64,000 nt of DNA from an uncultured SAR116 cluster alpha proteobacterium (GTDB taxonomy: Bacteria > Pseudomonadota > Alphaproteobacteria > Puniceispirillales > GCA-002684695), in assembly GCA_902539295.1 (NCBI GenBank), contig CACBIM010000010.1:1-64000 (forward strand). Reading direction: 5' to 3'. Each line of letters opens with the position of its first letter. The first letter of the stretch is position 1. The translations under genes and the position numbers were made by a program. A model generated the notes under the pieces. The model worked only from the letters and a program-made list of their open reading frames with translations, did no database searches and was not told where the DNA came from. This document shows, piece by piece, positions 36,352-46,159 of the stretch.

Positions 36352-38133
36352 TTAATTGATGAGATAACAATCAATTACAGTAAGTTGAGGCTGACTATTA
36401 AAACTATTTTCTCTTAAATAACCAATCAAGTGCAATAATGGGCCATTACTAGCTATTTTAATTGCATCACCTAATGGAGATCCTGCAACATTAAATGCTA
36501 TGCAATTTAGAGTATCTCCACTTTCATCTGAAGCAATAAAACTAAAATGCTTACCCTCTTTTCCAACTGAACGGAAATTTTTAATTCTAATTTTGCTAAT
36601 TGCTATAATTGGTTCAGAATTTTCAGATCCAAATGGTGCAATTTTTCTAAATTCTTCTACAAGTTTTTTATTTGCAGCTCTTAAATTTATATCTGCTTCA
36701 ATTTTATAGTCTTTCAATCTGACTGAAGGTTTTATAGATTTAATAAACCTTTCATTTAAAAAATTGTCTAGCTCTTCTAATTTTTGTTGTTCAACTGTTA
36801 ATCCCGCAGCCATTGCATGACCACCTCCACTTAACAGAATTCCATTTTGTTGGGCTGCGATTATAGCTGAACCAATATCAAAACCAGAAACTGAACGACT
36901 TGATCCTTTTCCTATGCCGTCTTTATTTATCGAAATTATAATTGACGGCTTATGGAATCTATCTTTTATCCTTCCTGCAACAATTCCAATAACACCCTCA
37001 TGCCATTCAGTGTCAGCTAAAACAATAACGTTTTTATTAGAAATATCTTCTTTATTTAATTTATCAATTGCACTTTCTAAGACACTGTTTTGTATATCTT
37101 TTCTTTTTTCATTAAGTTGATTTAGCTTTTCTGCTATAACACTTGCCTCAACTTCACTATTACAACACAGTAACTCGACGCCTAGACTAGAATTTCCTAA
37201 CCTCCCTGCTGCGTTAATACGAGGTCCTATAATGTAACCTAAGTTTTGTTCATTTGGAATTTCTCGCAAATTTGACAAATCAAACAAAGCTTTCAAACCA
37301 TGATTTTGCCTCCAGCCCATTACTTTTAATCCTGTAGAAACAAATGCTCTGTTTAAAAATCTTAAAGGCACAACATCACAAATTGTAGCTAAAGCGACCA
37401 AGTCTAAATAGAGCTTTAAATCAACATTTGATTTAATATTATTTTCTCTTAATTTCCTATCTAAAGCTACTAATGTTAAAAAGCAAACACCTGCTGCTGA
37501 TAAATAACCAAGCTTGCTTTCCTCATCGAAACGGTTGGGGTTGATAATTGAATAGGCTTCAGGCAAATTTGGCTCTGTTATATGATGATCAATTATTATG
37601 ATATCGATATTTTCCTCATTAGCTTTTTTTAGAGGCCCAAATGCTGTTATGCCGCAATCAACAGTAATTATTAAGTTACACCCTTGCTCTTTAAGCTTCA
37701 TGAGTGCTTGAGTATTTGGTCCGTAGCCTTCAGTAAATCTGTCAGGTATATGAACCTCAACTTTACAGCCCAACTTAATTAGATATGAGTAAATTATAGC
37801 AGATGAGCACGCACCATCCACATCATAATCACCAAAAATACCAATAGTTTCTTTGTCTAGAATTGCTTTTAAGAGCCTATTAATTGTTTTATCCATATCT
37901 TTCAAAACTAATGGATCAGGCATTAAATTTTTGATTTTAGGATCAAAAAAATTTGACAATTCTTCAATATTAAAATTTCTATTTACGAGCAATTCTGACA
38001 TTGCTTCCGTCAAATCAAATTCTTGTTTGAAAAGGTCTTTTAAATTCTCTTTTGCTTTTCTGGGAGCAATCCAGCTTGCTCCAGAAACTGATTGTTCAAC
38101 GCCAAATAAAAATGAAGTTGTATGGTCATTCAT
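36352..38133 (-). CDS. recJ: Single-stranded-DNA 5'-3' exonuclease RecJ
   Basis: DHH-family nuclease acting in recombination and mismatch repair. Catalytic motifs: FGDYDVDGACSSAI, TVDCGI, IIIIDHHITE, and the DHHA1 motif SGGGHAMAAGLTVE. An OB-fold follows at about 460-590. The length of 593 is normal. It is seven bases downstream of hom, as in many alphaproteobacteria, although glpX, which often lies between them, is absent. Confidence 0.96.
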   Translation of the reverse strand: MNDHTTSFLFGVEQSVSGASWIAPRKAKENLKDLFKQEFDLTEAMSELLVNRNFNIEELSNFFDPKIKNLMPDPLVLKDMDKTINRLLKAILDKETIGIFGDYDVDGACSSAIIYSYLIKLGCKVEVHIPDRFTEGYGPNTQALMKLKEQGCNLIITVDCGITAFGPLKKANEENIDIIIIDHHITEPNLPEAYSIINPNRFDEESKLGYLSAAGVCFLTLVALDRKLRENNIKSNVDLKLYLDLVALATICDVVPLRFLNRAFVSTGLKVMGWRQNHGLKALFDLSNLREIPNEQNLGYIIGPRINAAGRLGNSSLGVELLCCNSEVEASVIAEKLNQLNEKRKDIQNSVLESAIDKLNKEDISNKNVIVLADTEWHEGVIGIVAGRIKDRFHKPSIIISINKDGIGKGSSRSVSGFDIGSAIIAAQQNGILLSGGGHAMAAGLTVEQQKLEELDNFLNERFIKSIKPSVRLKDYKIEADINLRAANKKLVEEFRKIAPFGSENSEPIIAISKIRIKNFRSVGKEGKHFSFIASDESGDTLNCIAFNVAGSPLGDAIKIASNGPLLHLIGYLRENSFNSQPQLTVIDCYLIN

Positions 38134-38139
38134 TATAAA

Positions 38140-39417
38140 TCAAATAATTTTCATGCAAACTGGCTTATTTAAAAGTTCTTTGGATTTTGAAAGATCCTCC
38201 ATAACAGATTGCAAAGTATTGAAATCTGTTTCATGTGTAGTAATTATAACAGGAACTTCTTCATTTGGATTTCTGCCTCTTTGTATTAGAGACTCAATGG
38301 ACAAGCTATACTTTCTAAATATTTCTGTTACCCCTGCTAAAACGCCAGATTTATCAATTACATTTAAACGAAAGTAATAACGATAGTTTTCTTTTTCACC
38401 TGTATCAACGTTTAAACTAAGTTCATTAGTAGATAATCCAAATACATAAGGACATTTTCCTTGTGCCACTGTAATGATATCACTCAAAACTGCAGTAGCA
38501 GTTGGTTCAGCACCAGCGCCATAACCTGTAAGCATAACAGAACCTGCGAGCTCTGTATCTAAATCAACAGCATTTAAAACACCCTCAACATTTGAAATTT
38601 GCCTGCCCAATGAAATCATACATGGTGACACCTCCTGAACGAGACCTTTATCAAACTTACTCGAAGCAAGTAACTTTATTCTATAACCTAGTTCTTGGGC
38701 AAAAATTATATCCGTAACATCAACTTCCCTAATACCCGAAATACTTAAATTATTGATATCTGGAGAAATTCCAAAAGCAATCGCAGATAAGATTGACAAC
38801 TTTTGCGCTGCATCTACTCCGTCAACATCAAATGAGGGATCTGCCTCTGCGTAACCTTTGTCCTGAGCATCTTTTAAAACCTCATCAAAATTCAAACCTT
38901 TTTCTCTCATTTCAGTAAGAATATAATTGCAAGTACCATTTAGAATTCCAGTTATTTTATTAACTTTCGTTCCGGATAGACCGTCTCTTAATGACTTTAT
39001 TATGGGTATGCACCCAGCAACTGATGCCTCAAAAGCAAGTGAACAGTCATTTTTCTCACTTAATTTAGCTAAATCATATCCGTGTTTTGACATCATCGCT
39101 TTATTAGCAGTCACAACAGATTTTCCATTTATTAATGAATTTTTGCATAATTCTAATGGAACCCCATCAGAACCACCAATAAGCTCAACCACTAAATCTA
39201 CTTCATTTAATGAAGCTATATCTGTAGCGTCTTCAAACCAATTTAATTTTGATTGATCAAAACCTCTGTTTTTACTTTTATCCTTGGCAGACACGGCAAT
39301 TAAATTTAATTTTCTACCTGCTTTTTTGGATAAAAATTCATTATTAATTTGTAATTGCTTAGCAACCTCTGAGCCCACAGTTCCAAGACCAGCAATTGCA
39401 ATATTTATTTTATTCAT
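38140..39417 (-). CDS. hom: Homoserine dehydrogenase
   Basis: Reduces aspartate semialdehyde to homoserine for threonine and methionine synthesis. NAD(P)-binding IAGLGTVGSEVAKQL, the catalytic region GILNGTCNYILTEM and YAEADPSFDVDG are present, and a C-terminal ACT domain (VIDKSGVLAGVTEIFRKYSLSIESL) suggests threonine feedback. The length of 425 is normal. Confidence 0.96.
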   Translation of the reverse strand: MNKINIAIAGLGTVGSEVAKQLQINNEFLSKKAGRKLNLIAVSAKDKSKNRGFDQSKLNWFEDATDIASLNEVDLVVELIGGSDGVPLELCKNSLINGKSVVTANKAMMSKHGYDLAKLSEKNDCSLAFEASVAGCIPIIKSLRDGLSGTKVNKITGILNGTCNYILTEMREKGLNFDEVLKDAQDKGYAEADPSFDVDGVDAAQKLSILSAIAFGISPDINNLSISGIREVDVTDIIFAQELGYRIKLLASSKFDKGLVQEVSPCMISLGRQISNVEGVLNAVDLDTELAGSVMLTGYGAGAEPTATAVLSDIITVAQGKCPYVFGLSTNELSLNVDTGEKENYRYYFRLNVIDKSGVLAGVTEIFRKYSLSIESLIQRGRNPNEEVPVIITTHETDFNTLQSVMEDLSKSKELLNKPVCMKII

Positions 39418-39436
39418 TAATAAATCTTTCTTTAAG

Positions 39437-40432
39437 CTAAATATTCACGTCTACAATAACTCTGCCTTTAATTTTTCCTTCTAAAATATCTTTCCCAATA
39501 TTAGGTAAATCTGATAATGATATTACTTTTGTTATTGGCTCAAAAAATTTTTTAGGAAAATCTTTATTAAGCCTGTCCCATATCTTCACTCTGTTTTCAA
39601 AAGGCTGCATTGCACTATCAATGCCAAGCATGTTAATACCTCTTAACATAAATGGAATAGCAGATGCTGAAATATTGTTACCTCCAGCATTTCCAACCAC
39701 TGCAACAGAAGCTCCATATTTTAATTGCCCTAACAACCTTGATAATGTATCTCCTCCAACAGTGTCAACACAAGCTCCCCAAGCGGCACTTTCTAAAGGT
39801 CTTTTTATTACTTCATGCAATTCTGATCTATCAACAAGCTTTTTTGCACCAAGAGATAGTAAATAATCTTTTGAAGATTTTTTACCTGTAACTGCAGCAA
39901 CTTCGTAACCTAAATTAGATAGAATAACAACTGCTACTGAACCTACTCCGCCTGTTGCTCCTGTTACCAAAACCTCTCCATTTTCTTTTTTCATTCCTAA
40001 CTCTTCAAGCCTCATAATTGCAAGCATTGCTGAAAAACCAGCAGTACCCATTGACATTGCTTCTTTTGAACTCATCCCTTGAGGCATTTTTACTAGTTGA
40101 CTAGCTTTTACACGTGCTTTTTGAGAATAACCGCCCCAAACAACTTCTCCTACTCTCCACCCCGTTAGAATAACTTTATCACCCTTTTTATAAAGATCAC
40201 TTTGAGAACTTTCTACTTCTCCAGCAAAATCTATTCCTGGCACATGCGGATATGTTTTAACTAATCCAGCACCAGGTCCTATGCAAAGGCCATCTTTATA
40301 ATTTACATTTGAAAATTCAACATTTACCAGAACATCCCCCTCGGGAAGTTGAGATACATCAATTTTTTTTACTTGAGATGATGTGATATTTTTTTCTTCA
40401 TCCTTATCTACAACAAGTGCATTAAATTCCAT
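39437..40432 (-). CDS. acuI: AcuI/YhdH-type acryloyl-CoA reductase family oxidoreductase
   Basis: Medium-chain NADPH-dependent reductase of 331 residues. Family features: FSNVNYKDGLCIGPGAGLVKTYPHVPGIDFAG, the Rossmann ATGGVGSVAVVILSNLGYEVAAVTG, and AWGACVDTVGGDTLS. Characterised relatives reduce acryloyl-CoA to propionyl-CoA, which in marine bacteria detoxifies acrylate from DMSP. No DMSP lyase is in the window, so the physiological role is uncertain. An AAGGAGAT ribosome site precedes the ATG. Confidence 0.88.
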   Translation of the reverse strand: MEFNALVVDKDEEKNITSSQVKKIDVSQLPEGDVLVNVEFSNVNYKDGLCIGPGAGLVKTYPHVPGIDFAGEVESSQSDLYKKGDKVILTGWRVGEVVWGGYSQKARVKASQLVKMPQGMSSKEAMSMGTAGFSAMLAIMRLEELGMKKENGEVLVTGATGGVGSVAVVILSNLGYEVAAVTGKKSSKDYLLSLGAKKLVDRSELHEVIKRPLESAAWGACVDTVGGDTLSRLLGQLKYGASVAVVGNAGGNNISASAIPFMLRGINMLGIDSAMQPFENRVKIWDRLNKDFPKKFFEPITKVISLSDLPNIGKDILEGKIKGRVIVDVNI

Positions 40433-40483
40433 TTATATCTCCTTAAATTAGTAATTTCGAATTTTCACATTCAAAATCACATG

Positions 40484-40519
40484 AATTTTGAAAGCAATAA
40501 AAATTTTGAAAGCAATAAA
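40484..40519. repeat. Tandem 18-bp direct repeat in a divergent promoter region
   Basis: AATTTTGAAAGCAATAAA occurs twice in perfect tandem between the divergent acuI-like and DadA-like genes. It could be a slippage product or a pair of regulator sites. Repeats this exact are otherwise not apparent in the window's short intergenic gaps. Confidence 0.85.
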
Positions 40520-40573
40520 ATATATACATACCTGTAAATAACAAATATACCTTAATTTAAAAAGTGTAATATT

Positions 40574-41812
40574 ATGTCATTGTCAGTTTTAATTATTGGT
40601 GCAGGGATTTCTGGCATATCTGCTGCAGAATTCTTGAGACGTGAAGGAGTATCAGTTACTCTTGTAGACAGGGTTAATCCTGGAGACCCTAAACAAACCT
40701 CTTATGGAAATGCTGGCTTACTTGCTAGTTCAGCTATTGTGCCTATCTCATCACCAGGAATATGGAAAAAACTACCTTTTTATTTATTTGGAAAAAATTC
40801 ACCACTTTCTATTAATTGGCTTTACCTTCCAAAACTTTTACCATGGCTTATTCCTTTCCTGAAAAATACAAGAAAGGAAAAGTTTTTATCAGTTATAGAT
40901 GCGCTTCAGTCTCTAACATATGACAGCATTGAACAACATTTAGCCCTTTCAAAAGGTACAAAGGCTTCGAAATATATTAAACTAGGAACGTGGACTTTAC
41001 TTTATAAAGACAAAAATGAATTTCTCTCTGACAGTTATGAAAATAATCTTAGAAAGAAATATGGTTTTGATTTTACTGAATTGAAACAAAATGAACTCAT
41101 TGAAAAGGATCCTTTTTTGGGATCATACTATAACTTTGGAGCTGAATTTAAAAATCACGGCTGGCTTACTTCACCTTCTCTTTACATAAAAGAACTCGCC
41201 AATCATTTCAAAAATAATGGTGGAAAAATTTTAAATAAGAAAGTTAAGGAAATTAATAAAAATACAGTAATAACTGAAGAAAATGAAATTTTAGAAGCAG
41301 ACAAGATTGTTATTTGCGCAGGGGCTTGGTCAGGCAAATTATTAAAAAGTATGAAACTTAAAACAAATCTTGAAACAGAAAGAGGGTATCATTTATTTCT
41401 TAAAGATGTGAATTATATGCCTCAAAATCCCTACGCTGTTTCAGATTTAAAGTTTGCAATAACTCCTATGAAAAATGGCTTGAGATGCGCAGGAACAACT
41501 GAACTTGGAGGCTTAAATGCTAAACCAAGTTTTAGTAGAGTTAATATACTGCGTGAAGGGATAAAAAAAGTTTACCCTAAACTAGAATGGAAGGACGAAG
41601 AGGTTTGGATGGGTCACAGACCGACCACACCAGATTGTATGCCTATTTTGGGTAAATCAGAAACTTCAAACGACATTTTCTTTGCTTTTGGAGGCCAACA
41701 TATAGGCCTTACAATAGGCCCCAAAATGGGAAGAATTATAACTAATTTAATTCTAGACAAAAAACAAAATATTCCCTTGGCTCAATTTAGAAATGATAGA
41801 TTTTATAAATAA
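40574..41812 (+). CDS. FAD-dependent D-amino-acid dehydrogenase-like oxidoreductase
   Basis: DAO-family flavoprotein of 412 residues, similar to DadA. It begins with the FAD-binding LIIGAGISGISAAEFLRREGVSVTLVDR, has AGLLASSAIVPISSPG as in DadA, and ends with FAFGGQHIGLTIGPKMGRIITNLI. DadA oxidises D-amino acids to keto acids, passing electrons to the respiratory chain. No alanine racemase is adjacent, so substrate specificity is inferred from family only. Confidence 0.85.
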   Translation: MSLSVLIIGAGISGISAAEFLRREGVSVTLVDRVNPGDPKQTSYGNAGLLASSAIVPISSPGIWKKLPFYLFGKNSPLSINWLYLPKLLPWLIPFLKNTRKEKFLSVIDALQSLTYDSIEQHLALSKGTKASKYIKLGTWTLLYKDKNEFLSDSYENNLRKKYGFDFTELKQNELIEKDPFLGSYYNFGAEFKNHGWLTSPSLYIKELANHFKNNGGKILNKKVKEINKNTVITEENEILEADKIVICAGAWSGKLLKSMKLKTNLETERGYHLFLKDVNYMPQNPYAVSDLKFAITPMKNGLRCAGTTELGGLNAKPSFSRVNILREGIKKVYPKLEWKDEEVWMGHRPTTPDCMPILGKSETSNDIFFAFGGQHIGLTIGPKMGRIITNLILDKKQNIPLAQFRNDRFYK

Positions 41813-41831
41813 AATCAGTAAATTATATTTA

Positions 41832-43139
41832 TTAGTTAATATATTTATTTATCTCTCTACTATCTCTAAATTTGTATAATTCCACAACAGCTGGTAGAAA
41901 CCATGGTCTACCATAATAAAGCGGTCTAGTTGGGAATTTTAGGCTGTCAAATGCAGTATGGCCTTCCTTGTCCTTAATTACCTTTTTGCCAAGTTTCATA
42001 CCTAAGTAGCTAGATAAGGCAATGCCTGAACCACAATATCCCATAGAATAAAATACTCCATCGATCTGACCTGTATGAGGAAGATGATCAAATGTGTATG
42101 AAACGTATCCCATCCAAGAATGAGATACATTTATTTCAGGCAAATCAGGAAATACTCTTTTTAAATCTTTAAGTAGTAGTGGTGCACTATCATGTAAATC
42201 AATTTCTCTTGAAGAAACTCTTCCTCCGAAAATAATTCTTTTTTTGTCTGGACTAGCTCTAAAATAATACACTACTCTGCAGGAATCAGTGATGTGCCTA
42301 TTTGATGGAAAAAGTTGTGATATAAAACTTTTTGGTAATTCTTGGGATGCAATAACATAGCTTCCAATTGGAATGCTTCTTCTATTCAGCCAAGGTGTAA
42401 CTTTTGACGTATAACCATTTGTAGCGATAATTAAATTTTCTGTATTTGTTACCCCTTTGTTAGTTTCAACATTAAAAATATCACTATTTTTTTTGTAACT
42501 CAGCAACTCACAATTTTGTATAATTACTATCCCTAAACTTTTTGCTTTTTGAATAAGTGACTTATGATACTTTGCAGGATTTAGAGATGAATGATCAGGA
42601 AAGACAATTCCCCCGTGATATAAATTTGAATTTATTTCATTTTTTTGTTCTGATTTTGGGACAATATATGTTTCAATACCCTCAATATCTTTTAATTTTT
42701 TACTTTCTTCTACAAATTTGTTAAATTCTGTAGGAGTATGTGCTCCGTGAAAGAGACCATCTCTTATAAAATCGCAATTAATATTTTCTTTATTTATAAA
42801 TTCAATTATCCAATTAAGTGCGTTAACACCCTCGGCTCTTATAGACTTTGCTTTTTCAAATCCATACTTTTTAGTTAGCTTTTCAATAGATGGCTTTAGT
42901 AAATTACTAATTTGACCCCCATTTTTTGACGAACAACCATCACCAAAATTACATTTATCAATGACACATACTTTCATTCCATTTTTTGCCATTTCAAAAG
43001 CTGCATGCAATCCAGTGTATCCAAAACCTACAACTAAAGCGTCAGATTTTTCAGGTAAGTTAGCATCTTTTAAAAAGTCTTGGTCTACTGTATCGAGCCA
43101 ATAAGAATATTTTTTCATTTTTTTCTCAATTTTATCCAT
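41832..43139 (-). CDS. FAD-dependent amine oxidoreductase, PuuB-like
   Basis: DAO-family flavoprotein of 435 residues. Dinucleotide motif ALVVGFGYTGLHAAFEMAKNG, then CNFGDGCSSKNGGQISN typical of gamma-glutamylputrescine oxidases, LIIATNGYTS, and a C-terminal GYCGSGIALSSYLGMKLG for FAD. Likely oxidises a secondary or glutamylated amine. Its start overlaps the 2OG-oxygenase gene by eight bases, so the two are translationally coupled and probably act on one pathway. It converges with the DadA-like gene. Confidence 0.85.
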   Translation of the reverse strand: MDKIEKKMKKYSYWLDTVDQDFLKDANLPEKSDALVVGFGYTGLHAAFEMAKNGMKVCVIDKCNFGDGCSSKNGGQISNLLKPSIEKLTKKYGFEKAKSIRAEGVNALNWIIEFINKENINCDFIRDGLFHGAHTPTEFNKFVEESKKLKDIEGIETYIVPKSEQKNEINSNLYHGGIVFPDHSSLNPAKYHKSLIQKAKSLGIVIIQNCELLSYKKNSDIFNVETNKGVTNTENLIIATNGYTSKVTPWLNRRSIPIGSYVIASQELPKSFISQLFPSNRHITDSCRVVYYFRASPDKKRIIFGGRVSSREIDLHDSAPLLLKDLKRVFPDLPEINVSHSWMGYVSYTFDHLPHTGQIDGVFYSMGYCGSGIALSSYLGMKLGKKVIKDKEGHTAFDSLKFPTRPLYYGRPWFLPAVVELYKFRDSREINKYIN

Positions 43140-43926
43140 CTGTTCTGCCGTAAAAAGTCATTTGCGCAGATTTTGATAGTGATACACCAGGTTTGTCATT
43201 ATATGCTAGAACAGCTAATATTCGTATCTCATCACAGTCAACCTTTGTAACGCGATGCATAGAGTTTTTACCATTAAATAAAAGCAATCCACCTGACTTC
43301 ATAGAAATTTTTTTTATTTCAGTTTTTCCATATAAAACATTACTGACATTTTCAAACTCTTTTGCTTGATTGATTAATGACCCCCTTAGAGGTTCTGTAT
43401 ATTCAAATTCTCCACCCCTTGAAACTTCATTAATCATTAACGTGATAGCAAATGAGGAATTATCAAAATGCCATCCTAGTTCCTCCCCTCTTCTAGCGTA
43501 GTGAATGTTAATCGATGACAATTTATCTTTGTATGGGTGTATGCTTTCTTGTTTTGTAACAAACGAAATAAAATCTATGAATTTACATGAATTATAAATA
43601 ATTTTGAGAGGAGACAGTGAGTTTATCAAGTCATCGGTTATACAGCCTTTTGATGATTTTACTTTTTTATTTCTTGGGTGTTCTGAAGGATACATTATAT
43701 CCTCTGACTTAAGATAGACATTATGCTCTTGAGGATTAAAGTAAGCATGATTTAATTTTGATAAACTCTCTTTTTTTATATTATCCATACTTTCCGGCAA
43801 GACAAAATTTTCAAGAGACACTATACCAGTTTCATCAAACTGATTTTGAATTTTTTTTAACCAATTAGCTTCATTTATTGGATAGTCTTTAAAATTTATA
43901 ATATTTTTCAAGTTATCTTCATTCAT
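43132..43926 (-). CDS. 2-oxoglutarate/Fe(II)-dependent oxygenase
   Basis: A 264-residue double-stranded beta-helix oxygenase. Iron ligands appear as HFD in ELGWHFDNSSFAITLMINE and the distal His in NGKNSMHRVTKV; the 2OG-binding Arg is likely in DEIRILAVLAYND. GGEFEYTEPLR resembles the free-amino-acid hydroxylase/halogenase (BesD-like) group; the intact Asp of HxD argues for hydroxylation over halogenation. Coupling to the flavin amine oxidase suggests an amino acid or amine substrate. Substrate is unknown. Confidence 0.8.
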   Translation of the reverse strand: MNEDNLKNIINFKDYPINEANWLKKIQNQFDETGIVSLENFVLPESMDNIKKESLSKLNHAYFNPQEHNVYLKSEDIMYPSEHPRNKKVKSSKGCITDDLINSLSPLKIIYNSCKFIDFISFVTKQESIHPYKDKLSSINIHYARRGEELGWHFDNSSFAITLMINEVSRGGEFEYTEPLRGSLINQAKEFENVSNVLYGKTEIKKISMKSGGLLLFNGKNSMHRVTKVDCDEIRILAVLAYNDKPGVSLSKSAQMTFYGRTDG

Positions 43927-43987
43927 TTCTTTACAGGTTTATATAAAATTTTTATTTAATATATAAAATATTTTATTTTTGAAAAAT

Positions 43988-44941
43988 ATGAAAACCATTA
44001 AATCAAAAAATAATGAAGAATTTAAGTTTGCGGCTCTTTATTGTTTTAACATTATCAACAATCCTGAAAAAAGAAAACAATCACTTTTAAGAGTTTGTAA
44101 AGATAATAAAATTCTAGGTACAATTTTATTAGCTAAAGAAGGAATTAACGGTACTATTTCTGGTTCAAATCAAAGTATAGATAAAATTGTTCAATATTTA
44201 AGAAATTGGAAGGAAATAAACAATATTGAAGTTAAATATTCATACTCCTCGCAAAATGGATTTTATAGAATGAAGGTAAAAGTAAAAAAAGAAATAGTTA
44301 CAATGGGAAAACCTTTTATTAATTCATCTGTTACAAAAGGTACTTACGTAGAACCTGAAAACTGGAATAAACTTATTTCAGATGAAAATGTTGTAGTAGT
44401 AGACACGAGAAATACTTATGAGACTGGTGTTGGAAAATTTACTGGTTCAATTGATCCAAAAACTAAAAATTTTAGAGAATTTCCTCTTTGGGCAGATCAA
44501 TTTGCAACAAATAAATTAAATAAAAATAAAAAAATAGCAATGTATTGTACAGGTGGAATACGATGTGAAAAAGCTAGTTCATATCTAAAAGAAAAAGGCT
44601 TTAAGAATGTTTTTCATTTAAAAGGAGGAATACTAAAATATTTAGAAACTATTCCTATAAATGAAAGCCGATGGGAAGGAGAGTGCTTTGTTTTCGACCA
44701 ACGAGTTACTGTAAATCATAATCTTGAGAAAGGAGATTTTAGCCAATGCTATGGATGTAAAATGCCATTATCAAAAAAAGAAGTTGAAGATAAAAAATAT
44801 ATTAAAGGTGTAACTTGTAAATACTGTTTTGATAACTTGTCGAACGATCAAAAGAAAAGATTCAGCCAAAGGCAAAAGCAAATAGAGTTAAGTCTTAGTA
44901 GAGGTGAGGCTCACATTGGTCAAACTAAAAAAATAAAATAA
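43988..44941 (+). CDS. trhO: tRNA uridine(34) hydroxylase, rhodanese-like
   Basis: TrhO/YceA (UPF0176) enzymes hydroxylate U34 of certain tRNAs to 5-hydroxyuridine. The N-terminal acylphosphatase-like domain shows LLAKEGINGTISG; the rhodanese domain contains VVVVDTRNTYETGVGKFTGSIDP and the active-site loop YCTGGIRCEKASSYL. A C-terminal cysteine pair set (CYGCKMPL, CKYC) may bind metal. The track starts at a TTG; the ATG three codons later is preferred, giving 317 residues. Confidence 0.93.
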   Translation: MKTIKSKNNEEFKFAALYCFNIINNPEKRKQSLLRVCKDNKILGTILLAKEGINGTISGSNQSIDKIVQYLRNWKEINNIEVKYSYSSQNGFYRMKVKVKKEIVTMGKPFINSSVTKGTYVEPENWNKLISDENVVVVDTRNTYETGVGKFTGSIDPKTKNFREFPLWADQFATNKLNKNKKIAMYCTGGIRCEKASSYLKEKGFKNVFHLKGGILKYLETIPINESRWEGECFVFDQRVTVNHNLEKGDFSQCYGCKMPLSKKEVEDKKYIKGVTCKYCFDNLSNDQKKRFSQRQKQIELSLSRGEAHIGQTKKIK

Positions 44942-44947
44942 AGATTT

Positions 44948-46132
44948 TCAATTATTTCTTACAGCCTTGAGTCCTGATATCATTGCAAAACAAGAAAAAA
45001 ACATAACTGTAAAAATGTATGGATAAATTGTTTTGTCATTCATAATGCTTACGCATCCAGCACCAATCATTCCAAAACCAAATCTTAAGGAAATTGCGAG
45101 TGCATTTGCAGCTCCTTTATTTTTCTCAAATTCATCCATTAACCCAGTAAGTGATGTGGCATTTGCTATATGAAATAATCCCATAAATAATAGCCCAGAT
45201 AAATAAATAGACCATCTATCTAAAATTTCTAAACCACCAAAAAGTAGAACTATTGCGTTTAATAAAATCAAATAACAAGTAATTACTATTATTTTTTTAT
45301 ATCCAATAATAGAAGTAAATTTTATATTTATTATGTTACTGAAAGCTGCAATTACAGCACCCGATCCAAAAACATAACTATATTGAATTGGGGTTAATCC
45401 AAATTGTTGAATATATAGAAAAGGAGATGCTGCTAAAAAAGCAAAAAATACTGCAGAAGTTGAAGACAAAAATAAAATATAAAAGAGTGCGGTTCTATTT
45501 TTTAAAATTTTAATGTAACTTAAAAAAACACCATTTAAATCAAAAACTGTCCTATCCTTTAATTTAAGCGTCTCAGGAATATTAAAGAAACTAATTAAAA
45601 AAAATAAAGCTCCTGATAAAGCCATGAAAACAAAAATATATCTCCATCCAAAGTACTCATTTATCCAACCGCCAATTATTGGGGCTAAAATTGGTGCAAT
45701 TGTTAAAATCAAACCTAAAATTGAGTAATTTTTTGCTAATTTATTCCCTGAAAAAAGATCTGCTACAGCAGCTCTACCGCAAACTGTGCCAACACTTCCC
45801 GAAACTGCTTGAAAAAATCTAAAAAAGATTAATAGGTAAATATTAGTTGATAATGAGCATAGTAAGCTAAACAAACTAAAAAAAATTAAAGACAGGCAAA
45901 TAAGTTTTCTTCTACCAAATGCATCAGAAAGAGGCCCAAAAATTAAAGGGCCTAATGAAAAACCCATCAAAAAAATGGCAATGGATAATTGGACTGAATT
46001 AGCAGATGCAAGTAATTCTTTTGAAATGTCTACTGTAGCAGGGATATAAGCATCAATAGAAAATGGCGCTAAAATTGTAATGCAAGCAACAGAAACTAAA
46101 AAATAAATGGAAATATTAATTGAAATATTCAA
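44948..46132 (-). CDS. MFS transporter, Bcr/CflA drug-resistance type
   Basis: Twelve-helix proton-driven exporter of 394 residues. The N-terminal APFSIDAYIPATVDISKEL and the motif-A loop FGPLSDAFGRRKLI mark the Bcr/CflA subfamily, which exports bicyclomycin, sulfonamides, cysteine or other small molecules. The native substrate is unknown. It sits 27 bases downstream of an EamA transporter on the same strand, a possible two-exporter unit. Confidence 0.88.
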   Translation of the reverse strand: MNISINISIYFLVSVACITILAPFSIDAYIPATVDISKELLASANSVQLSIAIFLMGFSLGPLIFGPLSDAFGRRKLICLSLIFFSLFSLLCSLSTNIYLLIFFRFFQAVSGSVGTVCGRAAVADLFSGNKLAKNYSILGLILTIAPILAPIIGGWINEYFGWRYIFVFMALSGALFFLISFFNIPETLKLKDRTVFDLNGVFLSYIKILKNRTALFYILFLSSTSAVFFAFLAASPFLYIQQFGLTPIQYSYVFGSGAVIAAFSNIINIKFTSIIGYKKIIVITCYLILLNAIVLLFGGLEILDRWSIYLSGLLFMGLFHIANATSLTGLMDEFEKNKGAANALAISLRFGFGMIGAGCVSIMNDKTIYPYIFTVMFFSCFAMISGLKAVRNN

Positions 46133-46159
46133 TCCTATTAAAATTAGTAAATATAAAAT

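Noticed and set aside
37853-38377. 174-residue plus-strand ORF across the recJ-hom boundary
   Set aside because: It is a shadow of two conserved minus-strand genes and shows no family features.
43979-43987. TTG start of trhO given by the ORF track
   Set aside because: An ATG three codons later fits the family start and TTG is a rare start codon; no ribosome site favours the TTG.
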